Notes under the pieces: model-generated
Database searches by the model: none
What the model was told of the DNA's origin: nothing
The model's input: only the letters and a program-made list of their open reading frames with translations
Translations under genes and position numbers: made by a program
Shown here: positions 51,349-60,042 of the stretch, piece by piece
Position numbering within the stretch: position 1 is the first letter of the stretch
Layout: the number at the start of each line of letters is the position of its first letter
DNA from: Myxococcales bacterium
GTDB taxonomy: Bacteria; Myxococcota_A; Polyangia; Polyangiales; GCA-016699535
Assembly (NCBI GenBank): GCA_020633325.1
Contig: JACKDX010000001.1
Span: 744,001 to 808,000, forward strand
DNA length: 64,000 nt
Direction: 5' to 3'

Positions 51349-53267
51349 AAGATACCTCCAGCAAGGCATTCCCATTCGACGCCTACAAGTTTTAGCCGGG
51401 GAGCGCCGTCCCGCCCCGAAGTGCGCAATGTGGCTTTGACTTCAAGTAGGCCACCTGGAGGAACATCGATGTGGGCGGGGAAGGCGTCAGCGGGGAATAC
51501 GCCCACCTCAGTCCATGTGGCCGAGGCAAGATCTTCCAACTTGGGGGCTCGCCGTAAGGAAATGCCAATGGAGCCGCGGGTGCCACTTTCGGCTTCGAGA
51601 AGGATTTCCTTCCAGTGCGTAACAAAGTTATCCTGACAGCCCTCGAAAACATGGGTGCTGCTTCCCTCTGGCAAAAAGGCCCCTCTCAGCGCATTGCCCG
51701 TGGCGTCGCCCTGCGTATGGGGGGCATGACCCACTGGAATCTGATGCATAACGGTGCCGTTCGCGGCGTCTAGTTGGGTGACGACGCCCTGTTCGCCTAA
51801 GAGGTCTTGGCTGCTGATCACCCACACGTTGTCTGCGCCGCTGCTCGCCACACCCACCGATTCGAAGGGATGGGCTAGCGTATCTATGAGCGAAAAGACA
51901 TCGCTGATCATAAAGGCAGACATGTCGAGTTTGCTCAGCCGACCGTCGGTATGTGCAATGAAACCGAACTCTCCCAAGGCCGCAACCCCACGGGCGGAGG
52001 GTTCGGTAGGCAGAGCACGCCAGACATCCGTGTCGGGACTGTAGTGCACGATCTGATCACAGTGAAAGCCGCTCATGAGGAGGTTCTCATTCGCGTCGAG
52101 TGCAAGTCCATAAAGGAGATAGCATGCCAACGGCGCTTCGAGATACGTCGGAACGGGTTGCAGCAGACTGGGATCGATACGGGCAAGAATGCCATCCTGG
52201 CTAATCAGCCATAGTATGCCCCACGCATCAAAGGCCGCGACATAGGGCGAAAACCCCGGGGTGGGCACTGTACGAAGAGGCTGTCCTGTCTGCCCATCCC
52301 GCTCTTCTACGGCCATGGCGTCATGGAGCCCCACCCATACACTGCCTCCGTAGCCGGGCTCACTACCCGGGTTGCCGTCTACGGCAACTGTCCGCCCGCC
52401 CGCCGGCGGACTATCGGATCCCAACGGAACGGTAAATATCACGCACTCATCTTCCCCTTGAGGAAGCACATCAGACGGCCCACCCGAAGTTTCGATGCCG
52501 TTATGGTCGTGATCTTCGCAGCGGCTAAGGCCACCTGCAATTTTTGTGAGGGCTGACTGTCCGCCGTACGCGCGGTTCACAATCCACGCGTCCCCATTGT
52601 AGTCGACCGCTACCCGGGTGGGCTCTTCGCCTCCACTAGGATACCGGGCTACCTCCACTGCAGAGTTCAGATCAATCTTGCTGACGGTATCTTCACCTGT
52701 GTTCGTAACCCATAGTGACGTAGTCCCAGGCGGTTGTCTTCGCAGCGTAAGCCATCCGAGCGAGGTCACGGTCAGCTCGCCATTGGGCACAAAAGGAATG
52801 TCTGGGTTTCCCCATGCGCCGCCGGTGCAATCGGCATTGCAACCGCCACAAGGACTAAGGACGCCATTGTCAACGAGCCCATTGCAGTCGTCATCCTGCT
52901 CGTTACAGGTCTCTGCCGAAGGGACGACCGCACCCGTGCACAGGCCAAAATATCCGTTGACGCACAACGTCCGGCCGCCATGACAAAGTCCGACGTCTTC
53001 GGTGCCGCTTGCTCCAGGATAACAATCAGCTCGTGTCCCCGCAACGCAGGGGCAGCCAGTGGCCGTGGGGAAGCGATCACAGTTGGGTGATTCGACTCGG
53101 TCACAATTATCCGTGCGCAATGGGTTGCTATTGTCACAATCGGCGCCATGTGTGCAGTTTGGGCCAAACCCATCCAGGTCGGGGTCCATGCACGTTGAGT
53201 CGCTTGCGCACGACAAAGCAAAGCAGATGCATATCGCAGAGAGTGCTCCAGGATTGTCCCAAGGCAT
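51345..53267 (-). CDS. lipoprotein with MopE-like repeats and a beta-propeller
   Basis: About 640 residues. Lipobox ALSC (Cys20). The first 150 residues are Cys/Asp-rich with the myxobacterial motifs DLDGFGPNC, CDNSNPLRTDNCD and CNEQDDDCNGLVDNG. The middle (about 165-500) has propeller-like repeats (SLWVTNTGEDTVSKIDL, GDAWIVNRAYGGQSALTKI) as in NHL/Vgb-type proteins; the end is a beta domain. An outer-membrane or secreted protein of unknown function. ATG 53267 gives the correct signal peptide; the frame stays open upstream. Confidence 0.8.
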   Translation of the reverse strand: MPWDNPGALSAICICFALSCASDSTCMDPDLDGFGPNCTHGADCDNSNPLRTDNCDRVESPNCDRFPTATGCPCVAGTRADCYPGASGTEDVGLCHGGRTLCVNGYFGLCTGAVVPSAETCNEQDDDCNGLVDNGVLSPCGGCNADCTGGAWGNPDIPFVPNGELTVTSLGWLTLRRQPPGTTSLWVTNTGEDTVSKIDLNSAVEVARYPSGGEEPTRVAVDYNGDAWIVNRAYGGQSALTKIAGGLSRCEDHDHNGIETSGGPSDVLPQGEDECVIFTVPLGSDSPPAGGRTVAVDGNPGSEPGYGGSVWVGLHDAMAVEERDGQTGQPLRTVPTPGFSPYVAAFDAWGILWLISQDGILARIDPSLLQPVPTYLEAPLACYLLYGLALDANENLLMSGFHCDQIVHYSPDTDVWRALPTEPSARGVAALGEFGFIAHTDGRLSKLDMSAFMISDVFSLIDTLAHPFESVGVASSGADNVWVISSQDLLGEQGVVTQLDAANGTVMHQIPVGHAPHTQGDATGNALRGAFLPEGSSTHVFEGCQDNFVTHWKEILLEAESGTRGSIGISLRRAPKLEDLASATWTEVGVFPADAFPAHIDVPPGGLLEVKATLRTSGRDGAPRLKLVGVEWECLAGGIF

Positions 53268-53295
53268 ACAATAGATTATAGCACTTCGTTCCTTC

Positions 53296-54375
53296 ATGAA
53301 TGTCTTGGTTACAGGGGCGACTGGGTTTGTGGGTGGGGCCATTGCTCGGAAACTTATCATGCAAGGTGCCACGGTACGGGTGCTGGTGCGTGATCCCCAG
53401 CGACTGGGGCCCGGCCTGGAATCGGCGATAGTGTATCTGGGAGACCTCGGAGATCCGAAGAAAATCGCCATGGCGGCCCAAGGCTCAGAAGGTGTCATCC
53501 ATGCGGCGTCCGAAGTATTGTTACGCTCGGATGAGGAGGTGTTGAAATGGGTGAATGTCGCTGGCACGGAGAATGTCATCAATGCCGCGCGCTACGCGGG
53601 ATGTAGGCGAATGGTGTACATCTCCTGCGCCGATGTGACGCTGGCCAACTGCGATCGATTGAACTGGAACGAAGACCAACGGCCCGATCGCCCTTTGTTG
53701 AATGGGCATGCCCGCTCCAAACAGCTTGCGGAGGAGCTGGCGCTCTCAGCGAGCTGCGCCGCCATGGAGGTGACGGCCCTGCGTCCAGCGTGGATTTGGG
53801 GAGCGGGCGATACGAGTTTGCTCCCCGATGTGTGCCATGAAGCACTGGCTCATGGGGGCATGCGCCTCTGTGGATCCGGCCGTAACTATTTCGCCACGTC
53901 GCACATCGATGTGCTGGCCGAGGCCGCATGCGGCGCTCTAAAAAGTGCCCACGCTGCAAGCAGAGCATATTACGTGGCAGATTTGACCCAGAGCACTGCT
54001 ATTGAGTTCTTCAGCGCACTCTGTAGCGCCGCCGGTCTGCCGAGGCCCCTCAAAAGCCATGCGCTTTTGGCTCGGACAAGAGCCTACCTCCATCGATCTT
54101 CGGGTAATGACGTCCTGGTCCCGTCCGAAGTGATTAAACGCTCCCGTCACAGTCTGTTTGATGTGCAGCGTGCGGTGAAAGATCTTGGCATCACGCCGGT
54201 TCAGTCACTTGAGCCGGGCATGGAGCGTCTCAAACGCTGGATCGCAGATAACGGAGGCCCAAGCCATGTCGCAGGGATGAGACGGGTGCCAAAGACAGCA
54301 AGCTCAGTGAAAGCACAACGCAGGATGGCGGAACGCGAGAATATGCTTTCGGGCGAGCCTATTATCGAACGATGA
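53296..54375 (+). CDS. NAD-dependent epimerase/dehydratase (extended SDR) with altered active site
   Basis: 359 residues. The Rossmann motif VTGATGFVGGAIA is at the N-terminus, and YISC supplies a plausible Ser. The expected YxxxK is HARSK (in NGHARSKQLAEEL), so the catalytic Tyr is His. The 3-beta-HSD/sugar-epimerase-like body is otherwise whole. It may bind NAD(P) without classic catalysis, or use another residue. It is divergent from the MopE-like lipoprotein and overlaps the universal stress gene tail-to-tail by 14 bases. Confidence 0.8.
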   Translation: MNVLVTGATGFVGGAIARKLIMQGATVRVLVRDPQRLGPGLESAIVYLGDLGDPKKIAMAAQGSEGVIHAASEVLLRSDEEVLKWVNVAGTENVINAARYAGCRRMVYISCADVTLANCDRLNWNEDQRPDRPLLNGHARSKQLAEELALSASCAAMEVTALRPAWIWGAGDTSLLPDVCHEALAHGGMRLCGSGRNYFATSHIDVLAEAACGALKSAHAASRAYYVADLTQSTAIEFFSALCSAAGLPRPLKSHALLARTRAYLHRSSGNDVLVPSEVIKRSRHSLFDVQRAVKDLGITPVQSLEPGMERLKRWIADNGGPSHVAGMRRVPKTASSVKAQRRMAERENMLSGEPIIER

Positions 54376-55264
54376 GCACTGGCATCGTGGCATACCGCAG
54401 ACTGCGCTCTGCCGTGCTTCCGAGAAGCACACGCGACACCGTACTATGCTCCCCCGCGCTAAGAACCAGTACCGCGTCTTTCTCCTGCTGTGCAGCGCTA
54501 CACAGGGTCTGACCGCTGGACTGGTCACGTTCCTCAGGAATGACGCGCGTCTGTACCGACCCTCCCAGTTTTTGCGCCGTTTCGCTCAGCTGCACTTGGG
54601 CAGCATCCACCCATTCGTGATGAAGCGCGTCTCCAATATCCACTTCAAGCCTTCCTTGGCCAAAGGGCAGTACATGCATCAGCGTGACGCGGCCGCCGGT
54701 ATTTTGAGCGAGCTCCACAGCGTATCTGGCGGCTTGCACACTGGACGGGGAAAAATCCACGCCGACTATCCAATGTGTGCCGAGTAAGGTGGAGGTAAAA
54801 GCGTCCGGATGCAAGACGAGGACGGGACCGAGGGCGTGCCGCACCACGCGTTCGGTCGTCGTGCCGAGCACCCGTTCTACGGTAGAGCGATGCGGCCCAC
54901 GAGATCCAATCACCACGAGTTGGGTGCCCGGCGGTTTACTTGCTTCTACGATGGCATGCCACGGCCGATCATCCACGAATCTGGCATGCACTACGGCATT
55001 TTTGACGTTGCCATGCGCGGAAAGCTGATGTTGCAGCTTTAACTCGAGGCCCTTGCGCCGTGTGTTCAAGCGTTCTAGAAGCGCATCGTTGACGACATGC
55101 ATCCCCGAAGGGACTGCGGCTGCGCCTTCGAGTTTAACGAGATCGCTGGCGTGGATCACATCCACATCGACGCCGAGCGCCGCGCCGAGCTCGGCACCCA
55201 CGCGGACGCAGGTGTCGCTCAGCGTACGGAAATCGGTTGCGACGATGATTTTGGATGTGCTCAT
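54362..55264 (-). CDS. tandem universal stress protein
   Basis: 300 residues with two UspA-type domains. The first begins KIIVATDFRTLSDTCVRVG and includes VIGSRGPHRSTVERVLG; the second begins WIVGVDFSPSSVQAARYAVEL and includes VLSAGEHSTVSRVLLGSTAER, close to the ATP-binding G2xG9xG(S/T) type. ATG 55264 has GAGG six bases before it; the extension to 55276 starts with TTG. Stress adaptation is the general role. Confidence 0.88.
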   Translation of the reverse strand: MSTSKIIVATDFRTLSDTCVRVGAELGAALGVDVDVIHASDLVKLEGAAAVPSGMHVVNDALLERLNTRRKGLELKLQHQLSAHGNVKNAVVHARFVDDRPWHAIVEASKPPGTQLVVIGSRGPHRSTVERVLGTTTERVVRHALGPVLVLHPDAFTSTLLGTHWIVGVDFSPSSVQAARYAVELAQNTGGRVTLMHVLPFGQGRLEVDIGDALHHEWVDAAQVQLSETAQKLGGSVQTRVIPEERDQSSGQTLCSAAQQEKDAVLVLSAGEHSTVSRVLLGSTAERSLRYATMPVLIVR

Positions 55265-55329
55265 GATAGACCTCAAGGTTTACTCAGGCTTCGCGCCGTC
55301 TAGGATTATGGTCCCAGGAGATCAGAAAA

Positions 55330-55503
<174 letters not shown>

Positions 55504-55521
55504 TTGTCATTCATCCTCCAG

Positions 55522-55608
55522 CGGAGAGCGTGGGATTCGAACCCACGGTACCCGGGAGGGTACACTTGATTTCGAATCAAGCGCCTTCGACCACTCGGCC
55601 AGCTCTCC
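55522..55608 (-). tRNA. tRNA-Ser (CGA)
   Basis: Class II tRNA with acceptor GGAGAGC/GCTCTCC, a long variable arm and anticodon loop TTCGAAA on a CTTGA/TCAAG stem, anticodon CGA. Confidence 0.95.
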
Positions 55609-55733
55609 ATTGATTCGCTTACGAGCCGCCGCGCTTATAACACAGCTAGAAAAAACGGAAGCCCTCAAAAAAACACGGCCGCGACAGGCGCAGTGTACGC
55701 GGGCTAAAAGGCGGAATTCACGTCTGATTTTTG

Positions 55734-55761
55734 CCAATGCCGTCTTGCCTTACGGTATTGG
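55734..55761. other. hairpin upstream of a lipoprotein gene
   Basis: CCAATGCCGT pairs with ACGGTATTGG (ten pairs, one wobble) around CTTGCCTT. There is no T run after it. Its role is unknown; it lies about 30 bases before the lipoprotein start. Confidence 0.3.
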
Positions 55762-55793
55762 TGTTCAGACGCCGAACCTGGCATCATCCTTAA

Positions 55794-56438
55794 ATGCATA
55801 GTGGGTTGTTAAGGATAACAGCGGTTGCGATGACCTTGGGGCTGGTATCGCTTTTGGGCTGCGTGGTGTTCGATGAGAGCTTGCTGAGCAAGGATGGTGG
55901 CCCCGATGTCGGTCGTGACACCCCAGATCAGCCGGATGCAACAGATGATACGGGGCTCGATGTGGTACAGGATGCGTTATCAGACGTCTTGTCCGACGTG
56001 CCTACGGACACTGGCTCAGACGTCCCCACTGATACGGGCCAAGATGCGCCCCCGCCCCCAGCACCCGCGTGTGTGAGCTACGACCACGATGGGATTCCTG
56101 GGCCAAGCTACTTTTATCCGGGCGCTGCCAATGAGAATTGCACGACGGTATGTATGACACATGGCGGGTATGCCAACACCACCAAAACCGCAGTCGGCTC
56201 CATGGGAGAGACGGCCTGTTGCACAATTGTATTGCAAACAATGTACAACACCACTGCGTCGGCGAGCGACGGTACGTCTTCCGCTGGCGTGGGCTGTGCG
56301 CGTCTTACCGACGGCACGCTCAAGCGCTATACATCACCCGCCACCAATGAGACTTCCAAAATCTCGAACGTGCAGCGGGTCTGCGCGTGCGTCCAAAACG
56401 ACAGCTGTCAACAGATCACGTCGGGCCCTTGTATATAA
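55794..56438 (+). CDS. predicted lipoprotein with Asp-rich linker
   Basis: 214 residues. Lipobox LLGC (Cys23). Residues 32-90 are an Asp/Thr/Pro linker of DxxxD type (SDVPTDTGSDVPTDTG), common in Myxococcota surface proteins, followed by a small Cys-rich domain (PACVSYDHDG, ENCTTVCMTHGG, ACCTI, CACVQNDSC). Probably anchored to the outer membrane with the domain displayed on the linker. No function can be assigned. Confidence 0.75.
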   Translation: MHSGLLRITAVAMTLGLVSLLGCVVFDESLLSKDGGPDVGRDTPDQPDATDDTGLDVVQDALSDVLSDVPTDTGSDVPTDTGQDAPPPPAPACVSYDHDGIPGPSYFYPGAANENCTTVCMTHGGYANTTKTAVGSMGETACCTIVLQTMYNTTASASDGTSSAGVGCARLTDGTLKRYTSPATNETSKISNVQRVCACVQNDSCQQITSGPCI

Positions 56439-56455
56439 GGGCGGGCTCTCAATAC

Positions 56456-56935
56456 TTAGTCCTTGTCAATCCGCGTGCGAAGAGCCTGAAAAAATGCACT
56501 TAAGAGTGCCCCTGACTGCGTTGCCTTTACCCCGCTGATCACTTCAAAACGATGATTGAACCGCATGTCGCTTCCCAGCTCGTAAAGCGAGCGCAATGCC
56601 CCGGCTTTGCGATCATCACATCCATAAACGACGGTAGATACGCGACTGTTGATCAAGGCCCCGGCGCACATCGGGCACGGCTCGAGGGTCACGTAAACCG
56701 TAGTATCAAGCAGGCGCCATGACCCCAAGGTGCGCGCCGCTTCGCGCAGGGCCAGCATCTCGGCATGCGCAGTCGGATCTTGATCGAGCTCCCTGCGATT
56801 GTGTCCGCGCCCGATGACACGTTCGTCATGCACCACGACGCAGCCTACAGGTACCTCACCCACCTTTTGCGCGTGCTTCGCCTCCTCGAGCGCCAAGGCC
56901 ATCCACTTTGCGTGACTTTCGGGGCTTCTATGCAT
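56456..56935 (-). CDS. tadA: tRNA-specific adenosine deaminase
   Basis: About 159 residues. It deaminates A34 of tRNA-Arg(ACG) to inosine. The cytidine-deaminase fold shows HAE (57-59) with catalytic Glu59 and PCPMC with Cys87 and Cys90 as zinc ligands; VPVGCVVV and GRGHN are typical of TadA. ATG 56935 is preferred: the extension to 57007 translates the tRNA-Arg gene. The tRNA-Arg(ACG) gene ends 13 bases before the start, so one transcript probably carries both. Confidence 0.93.
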   Translation of the reverse strand: MHRSPESHAKWMALALEEAKHAQKVGEVPVGCVVVHDERVIGRGHNRRELDQDPTAHAEMLALREAARTLGSWRLLDTTVYVTLEPCPMCAGALINSRVSTVVYGCDDRKAGALRSLYELGSDMRFNHRFEVISGVKATQSGALLSAFFQALRTRIDKD

Positions 56936-56948
56936 CCTCGTGAAGTAG

Positions 56949-57022
56949 CGGAGCCAGGAGGATTCGAACCTCCGACCCTCGGTTCCGTAGACCGATGCTC
57001 TATCCAACTGAGCTATGGCTCC
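56949..57022 (-). tRNA. tRNA-Arg (ACG), inosine-34 substrate
   Basis: Minus-strand cloverleaf with acceptor GGAGCCA/TGGCTCC, anticodon loop CTACGGA on a TCGGT/ACCGA stem, anticodon ACG. This is the standard TadA substrate; tadA follows immediately. Confidence 0.96.
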
Positions 57023-57128
57023 AGGGCCGCCGGCTTATAGCATATCGCTCTAGAAACAAAAACGTCGAGCAGCGCTCGCGGGCCGCAAAAGCGTCGAATG
57101 CTTCTTCTGCCGCGCGTCCAGCGTTTGG

Positions 57129-57218
57129 CGGAGGGGGCGGGATTCGAACCCGCGGTACACCTATTAAGCGTACGGTCGCTTAGCAAGCGACTGCCTTCGA
57201 CCACTCGGCCACCCCTCC
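57129..57218 (-). tRNA. tRNA-Ser (GCT)
   Basis: Class II tRNA with acceptor GGAGGGG/CCCCTCC, a long variable arm and anticodon loop TTGCTAA on a GTCGC/GCGAC stem, anticodon GCT. Confidence 0.95.
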
Positions 57219-57292
57219 TTGTGCCGTGGCACAGGAACGCGACTTGTAAAAAGGTCTGCCCGCGCTGTCAAATCGAACGAACTCGCATCCGA

Positions 57293-58201
57293 CTAGCTGC
57301 GGTAAATTTCGATCATGGCCCTTAGCAACTTGGCTCCGTCGGCGCGCGACCGCTGAAAGGCGTTCCGCCCAACGATGCTTCCTGTGCCACCGGCTTCTTT
57401 TATTTGGCGGACCTCATCCAATAATGCATCGGTGGTTTTGGAATCGCCCCCTGAGAACACCACCATGCGCTTTCCGTTAAAACACGACTTGACCACATGC
57501 TGCACCCGCTCTTTGAGAGAACCGATAGGAATGCTCTCATACGCATCGCGCGCTGCATCTTGCTCGACGTGATCGGTGGGAGGTTTAACTTTCACGATGT
57601 GCGCGCCTAGCTGACATGCAATATGCGCAGAATACGCCACCACATCGATGCCCGTTTCTCCCGCCTTTGATAGCAATGCGCCTCGCGGATAGGCCCATAC
57701 AATGGAGGGCAATCCATAATGTCTGGCTTCGCGGATCAAGTCTCGGATTTGCGCGTACATGCTGTTGCGCGTGATAGATCCTGGATAAATAGTAAATCCA
57801 ATCGCACTACATCCCAGGCGCAACGCATCGTCCACATTGGACGTCAGCGCGGACTGAGGTTGCTCGGGGCCTCCGAGCGTGTCGCTGTTATTGACTTTCA
57901 GGATCAGCGGCAAACGCCCCGAATACTTATGGGCGATGGCTTCAATGAACCCGAGTGGGGCTGCGTACGCGCTGCAACCGGTCTCAACCGCAAGGCTAGG
58001 GTGGTAGTCGGGATCATAGCCGTCGGGATTCGCCTGAAAGCTTCGAGCAGGGCCATGCTCAAAGCCTTGATCGACTGGCAAAATGACCATTTTGCCGCTT
58101 CCCGCCGTGCCCCCGTGGTCCAGCAAGCGCCGTAAGTTAGCGATCACCCCAGGTGACTCATACGCGTAGTTTGACAAAACAGCGTCGATTTTCTGGCTCA
58201 T
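57293..58201 (-). CDS. fructose-bisphosphate aldolase, class I (FbaB/DhnA type)
   Basis: 302 residues. The Schiff-base class I aldolase of archaeal/DhnA type: MVILPVDQGFEHGP at the N-terminus, LILKVNNSDTL, IVWAYPRG and HIVKVKPPTD with the candidate lysine, and GGDSKTTD. It cleaves fructose-1,6-bisphosphate reversibly. ATG 58201 with AAGGAG before it is preferred over GTG 58207. It lies between tRNA-Ser genes. Confidence 0.9.
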   Translation of the reverse strand: MSQKIDAVLSNYAYESPGVIANLRRLLDHGGTAGSGKMVILPVDQGFEHGPARSFQANPDGYDPDYHPSLAVETGCSAYAAPLGFIEAIAHKYSGRLPLILKVNNSDTLGGPEQPQSALTSNVDDALRLGCSAIGFTIYPGSITRNSMYAQIRDLIREARHYGLPSIVWAYPRGALLSKAGETGIDVVAYSAHIACQLGAHIVKVKPPTDHVEQDAARDAYESIPIGSLKERVQHVVKSCFNGKRMVVFSGGDSKTTDALLDEVRQIKEAGGTGSIVGRNAFQRSRADGAKLLRAMIEIYRS

Positions 58202-58237
58202 GGGCACTCCTTATAGCGATTTTGCAGTACCTTCAAG

Positions 58238-58324
58238 CGGAGGAGAAGGGATTCGAACCCCTGGAGCCCTTGCGAGCTCGGCGGTTTTCAAAACCGCTGC
58301 CTTCGACCACTCGGCCACTCCTCC
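58238..58324 (-). tRNA. tRNA-Ser (TGA)
   Basis: Class II tRNA with acceptor GGAGGAG/CTCCTCC, a long variable arm and anticodon loop TTTGAAA on a GCGGT/ACCGC stem, anticodon TGA. Confidence 0.95.
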
Positions 58325-58468
58325 TGTGGCCGGTAGCTATATCACAGCGCTGCCCCGGCGTGGATCCCGCATCGTCGGGCTTATCGGTGGCCCAATTCCC
58401 TTGGGGTGGGCATCACAATATGCCATAAGATGGCCACAAGTCGTCTGTCTGTGCATCCGGTGCCAGCG

Positions 58469-59872
58469 ATGTCGGAAATTTCTACCATGCAACGTTGGGT
58501 GCCGATTTTGGGTGTCGTCGTCATGATGGGCTGTGCATGGCTTCTGACCAATCGCAGCAGGCATATTCCATGGCGGGTGGTGGTGTGGGGGCTGGGCCTT
58601 CAGCTGGGTTTTGGGTTGTTTGTTCTAAAAAGCGCGGCGGGCATCTGGTTGTTCTCGCACTTGAACGGCGTGGTCGCTCGACTCTTGAGTTTTACAGGGG
58701 ACGGCGCGCGGTTTTTGTTTGGAAGTTATGCCGATCAAGAGTTTACGTTTGCGCTGGGTGTGCTTCCCACCATTGTTTTTTTCTCCTCCCTCATGGCCTT
58801 GCTTTACCACTACGGCATCATGCAAAAGGTTGTGAGACTCGTAGCTTGGGTGATGCAACGCACGATGAAGACTTCCGGGTCAGAGACGCTTTGCACGGCA
58901 TCGAACATCTTTGTCGGGCAGACCGAGGCCCCTCTCGTGGTGCGGCCATTTCTTCCCACAATGACACGCTCGGAGTTGATGACCGTCATGGTAAGCGGCT
59001 TCGCTACGGTGGCCGGCGGGGTCCTTGCAGCGTACGTAGGGATGTTACGAGGGGAGTTTCCCGGCATTGCCGGACACTTAATTGCTGCAAGTGTGATGAA
59101 CGCGCCCGCCGCATTGGTCATCGCCAAGATCATGATACCGGAAACAGAATCTTCCAAGACGGAGGGCGATCTTCAAATGCATGTGGAGCGCCCCGACGTC
59201 AATGGTATTGATGCCGCAACCCGTGGTGCAGGCGATGGCATGCGCCTTGCGCTTAACGTAGGGGCGATGTTGCTCGCGTTTGTGGCCCTTGTAGCCATGA
59301 TTAATTTCGTATTAGGTTTGCCGGCGCTCTGGCACAATCAAGCGGCGTGGCCCAGTGTGGTACAGGCGCTCGGCAAAACAGGCCTTGCGCTTCCCGAGGG
59401 GTGCCTCTCCCCTAAAGGCGCGCTTGAGTACCGAGACTGCATCGAAGAGGGGATCCGACTTGGCGCGTTAGATCCCGGACAGTTTAGCGCATGGACCCCC
59501 TGGTCTTTGGAGGGTGCCTTGGGAGTCGTGTTTTGGCCTTTTGCGTTTGTCATGGGCGTACCCATTGCAGATTGCACGACTGTGGCGGGTTTTTTGGGAG
59601 AGAAAATGGTGCTGAACGAATTTGTCGCCTTCAAGCACTTGGCGGACACTCTCCACACCGCCGGAGCACTACAACCTCGAAGTGTGACCATCGCAGCGTA
59701 TGCGCTCTGCGGATTTGCCAACTTTAGCTCCATCGCGGTGCAGATCGGCGGGATCGGGAGCCTTGCCCCGGAACGACGCCACGATCTTGCGGGGCTCGGC
59801 CTACGGGCCATGTTGGGCGGCACGTTGGCAACGTTTATGACGGCGTGTGTGGCGGGTCTATTGATCCACTAG
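58469..59872 (+). CDS. concentrative nucleoside transporter (NupC/CNT family)
   Basis: About 467 residues with some ten hydrophobic segments. CNT features include FALGVLPTIVFFSSLMALLYH, GQTEAPLVVRPFLPTMTRSE, FPGIAGHLIAASVMNAPAAL and CGFANFSSIAVQIGGIG. It imports nucleosides with Na+ or H+. A loop of about 70 residues interrupts the second half (PEGCLSPKGALEYRD). The start is uncertain (ATG 58430, 58469 or 58487, or GTG 58406); none has a strong ribosome site. Confidence 0.85.
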   Translation: MSEISTMQRWVPILGVVVMMGCAWLLTNRSRHIPWRVVVWGLGLQLGFGLFVLKSAAGIWLFSHLNGVVARLLSFTGDGARFLFGSYADQEFTFALGVLPTIVFFSSLMALLYHYGIMQKVVRLVAWVMQRTMKTSGSETLCTASNIFVGQTEAPLVVRPFLPTMTRSELMTVMVSGFATVAGGVLAAYVGMLRGEFPGIAGHLIAASVMNAPAALVIAKIMIPETESSKTEGDLQMHVERPDVNGIDAATRGAGDGMRLALNVGAMLLAFVALVAMINFVLGLPALWHNQAAWPSVVQALGKTGLALPEGCLSPKGALEYRDCIEEGIRLGALDPGQFSAWTPWSLEGALGVVFWPFAFVMGVPIADCTTVAGFLGEKMVLNEFVAFKHLADTLHTAGALQPRSVTIAAYALCGFANFSSIAVQIGGIGSLAPERRHDLAGLGLRAMLGGTLATFMTACVAGLLIH

Positions 59873-59969
59873 CAGTGGTATGTGCGGAACACGGCTCCAA
59901 GGTGCGCAGGAGTGCGCGCAGGACGCAGGCATCGCGGCGCATAAACTGCGTTCTCGCCAAACTCTGCGC

Positions 59970-59975
59970 TATACT
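59970..59975 (+). promoter_or_regulatory. candidate -10 element of the RCC1 lipoprotein gene
   Basis: TATACT fits a -10 box; a matching -35 is poor (TGCGTT, 17 bases upstream). Transcription would start near 59982. Confidence 0.3.
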
Positions 59976-60042
59976 GTGGAGAATGTCTGGATCGAGTGCG
60001 GGGAGACGTGTTCACACCCTAGCGCAGCGCCCTTGGCGCGTG

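Noticed and set aside
53268..53582. Upstream extension of the MopE-like lipoprotein
   Set aside because: It is antisense to the SDR gene, and the signal peptide with lipobox begins at 53267.
56936..57007. N-terminal extension of tadA
   Set aside because: These codons are part of the tRNA-Arg(ACG) gene and cannot be the true N-terminus.
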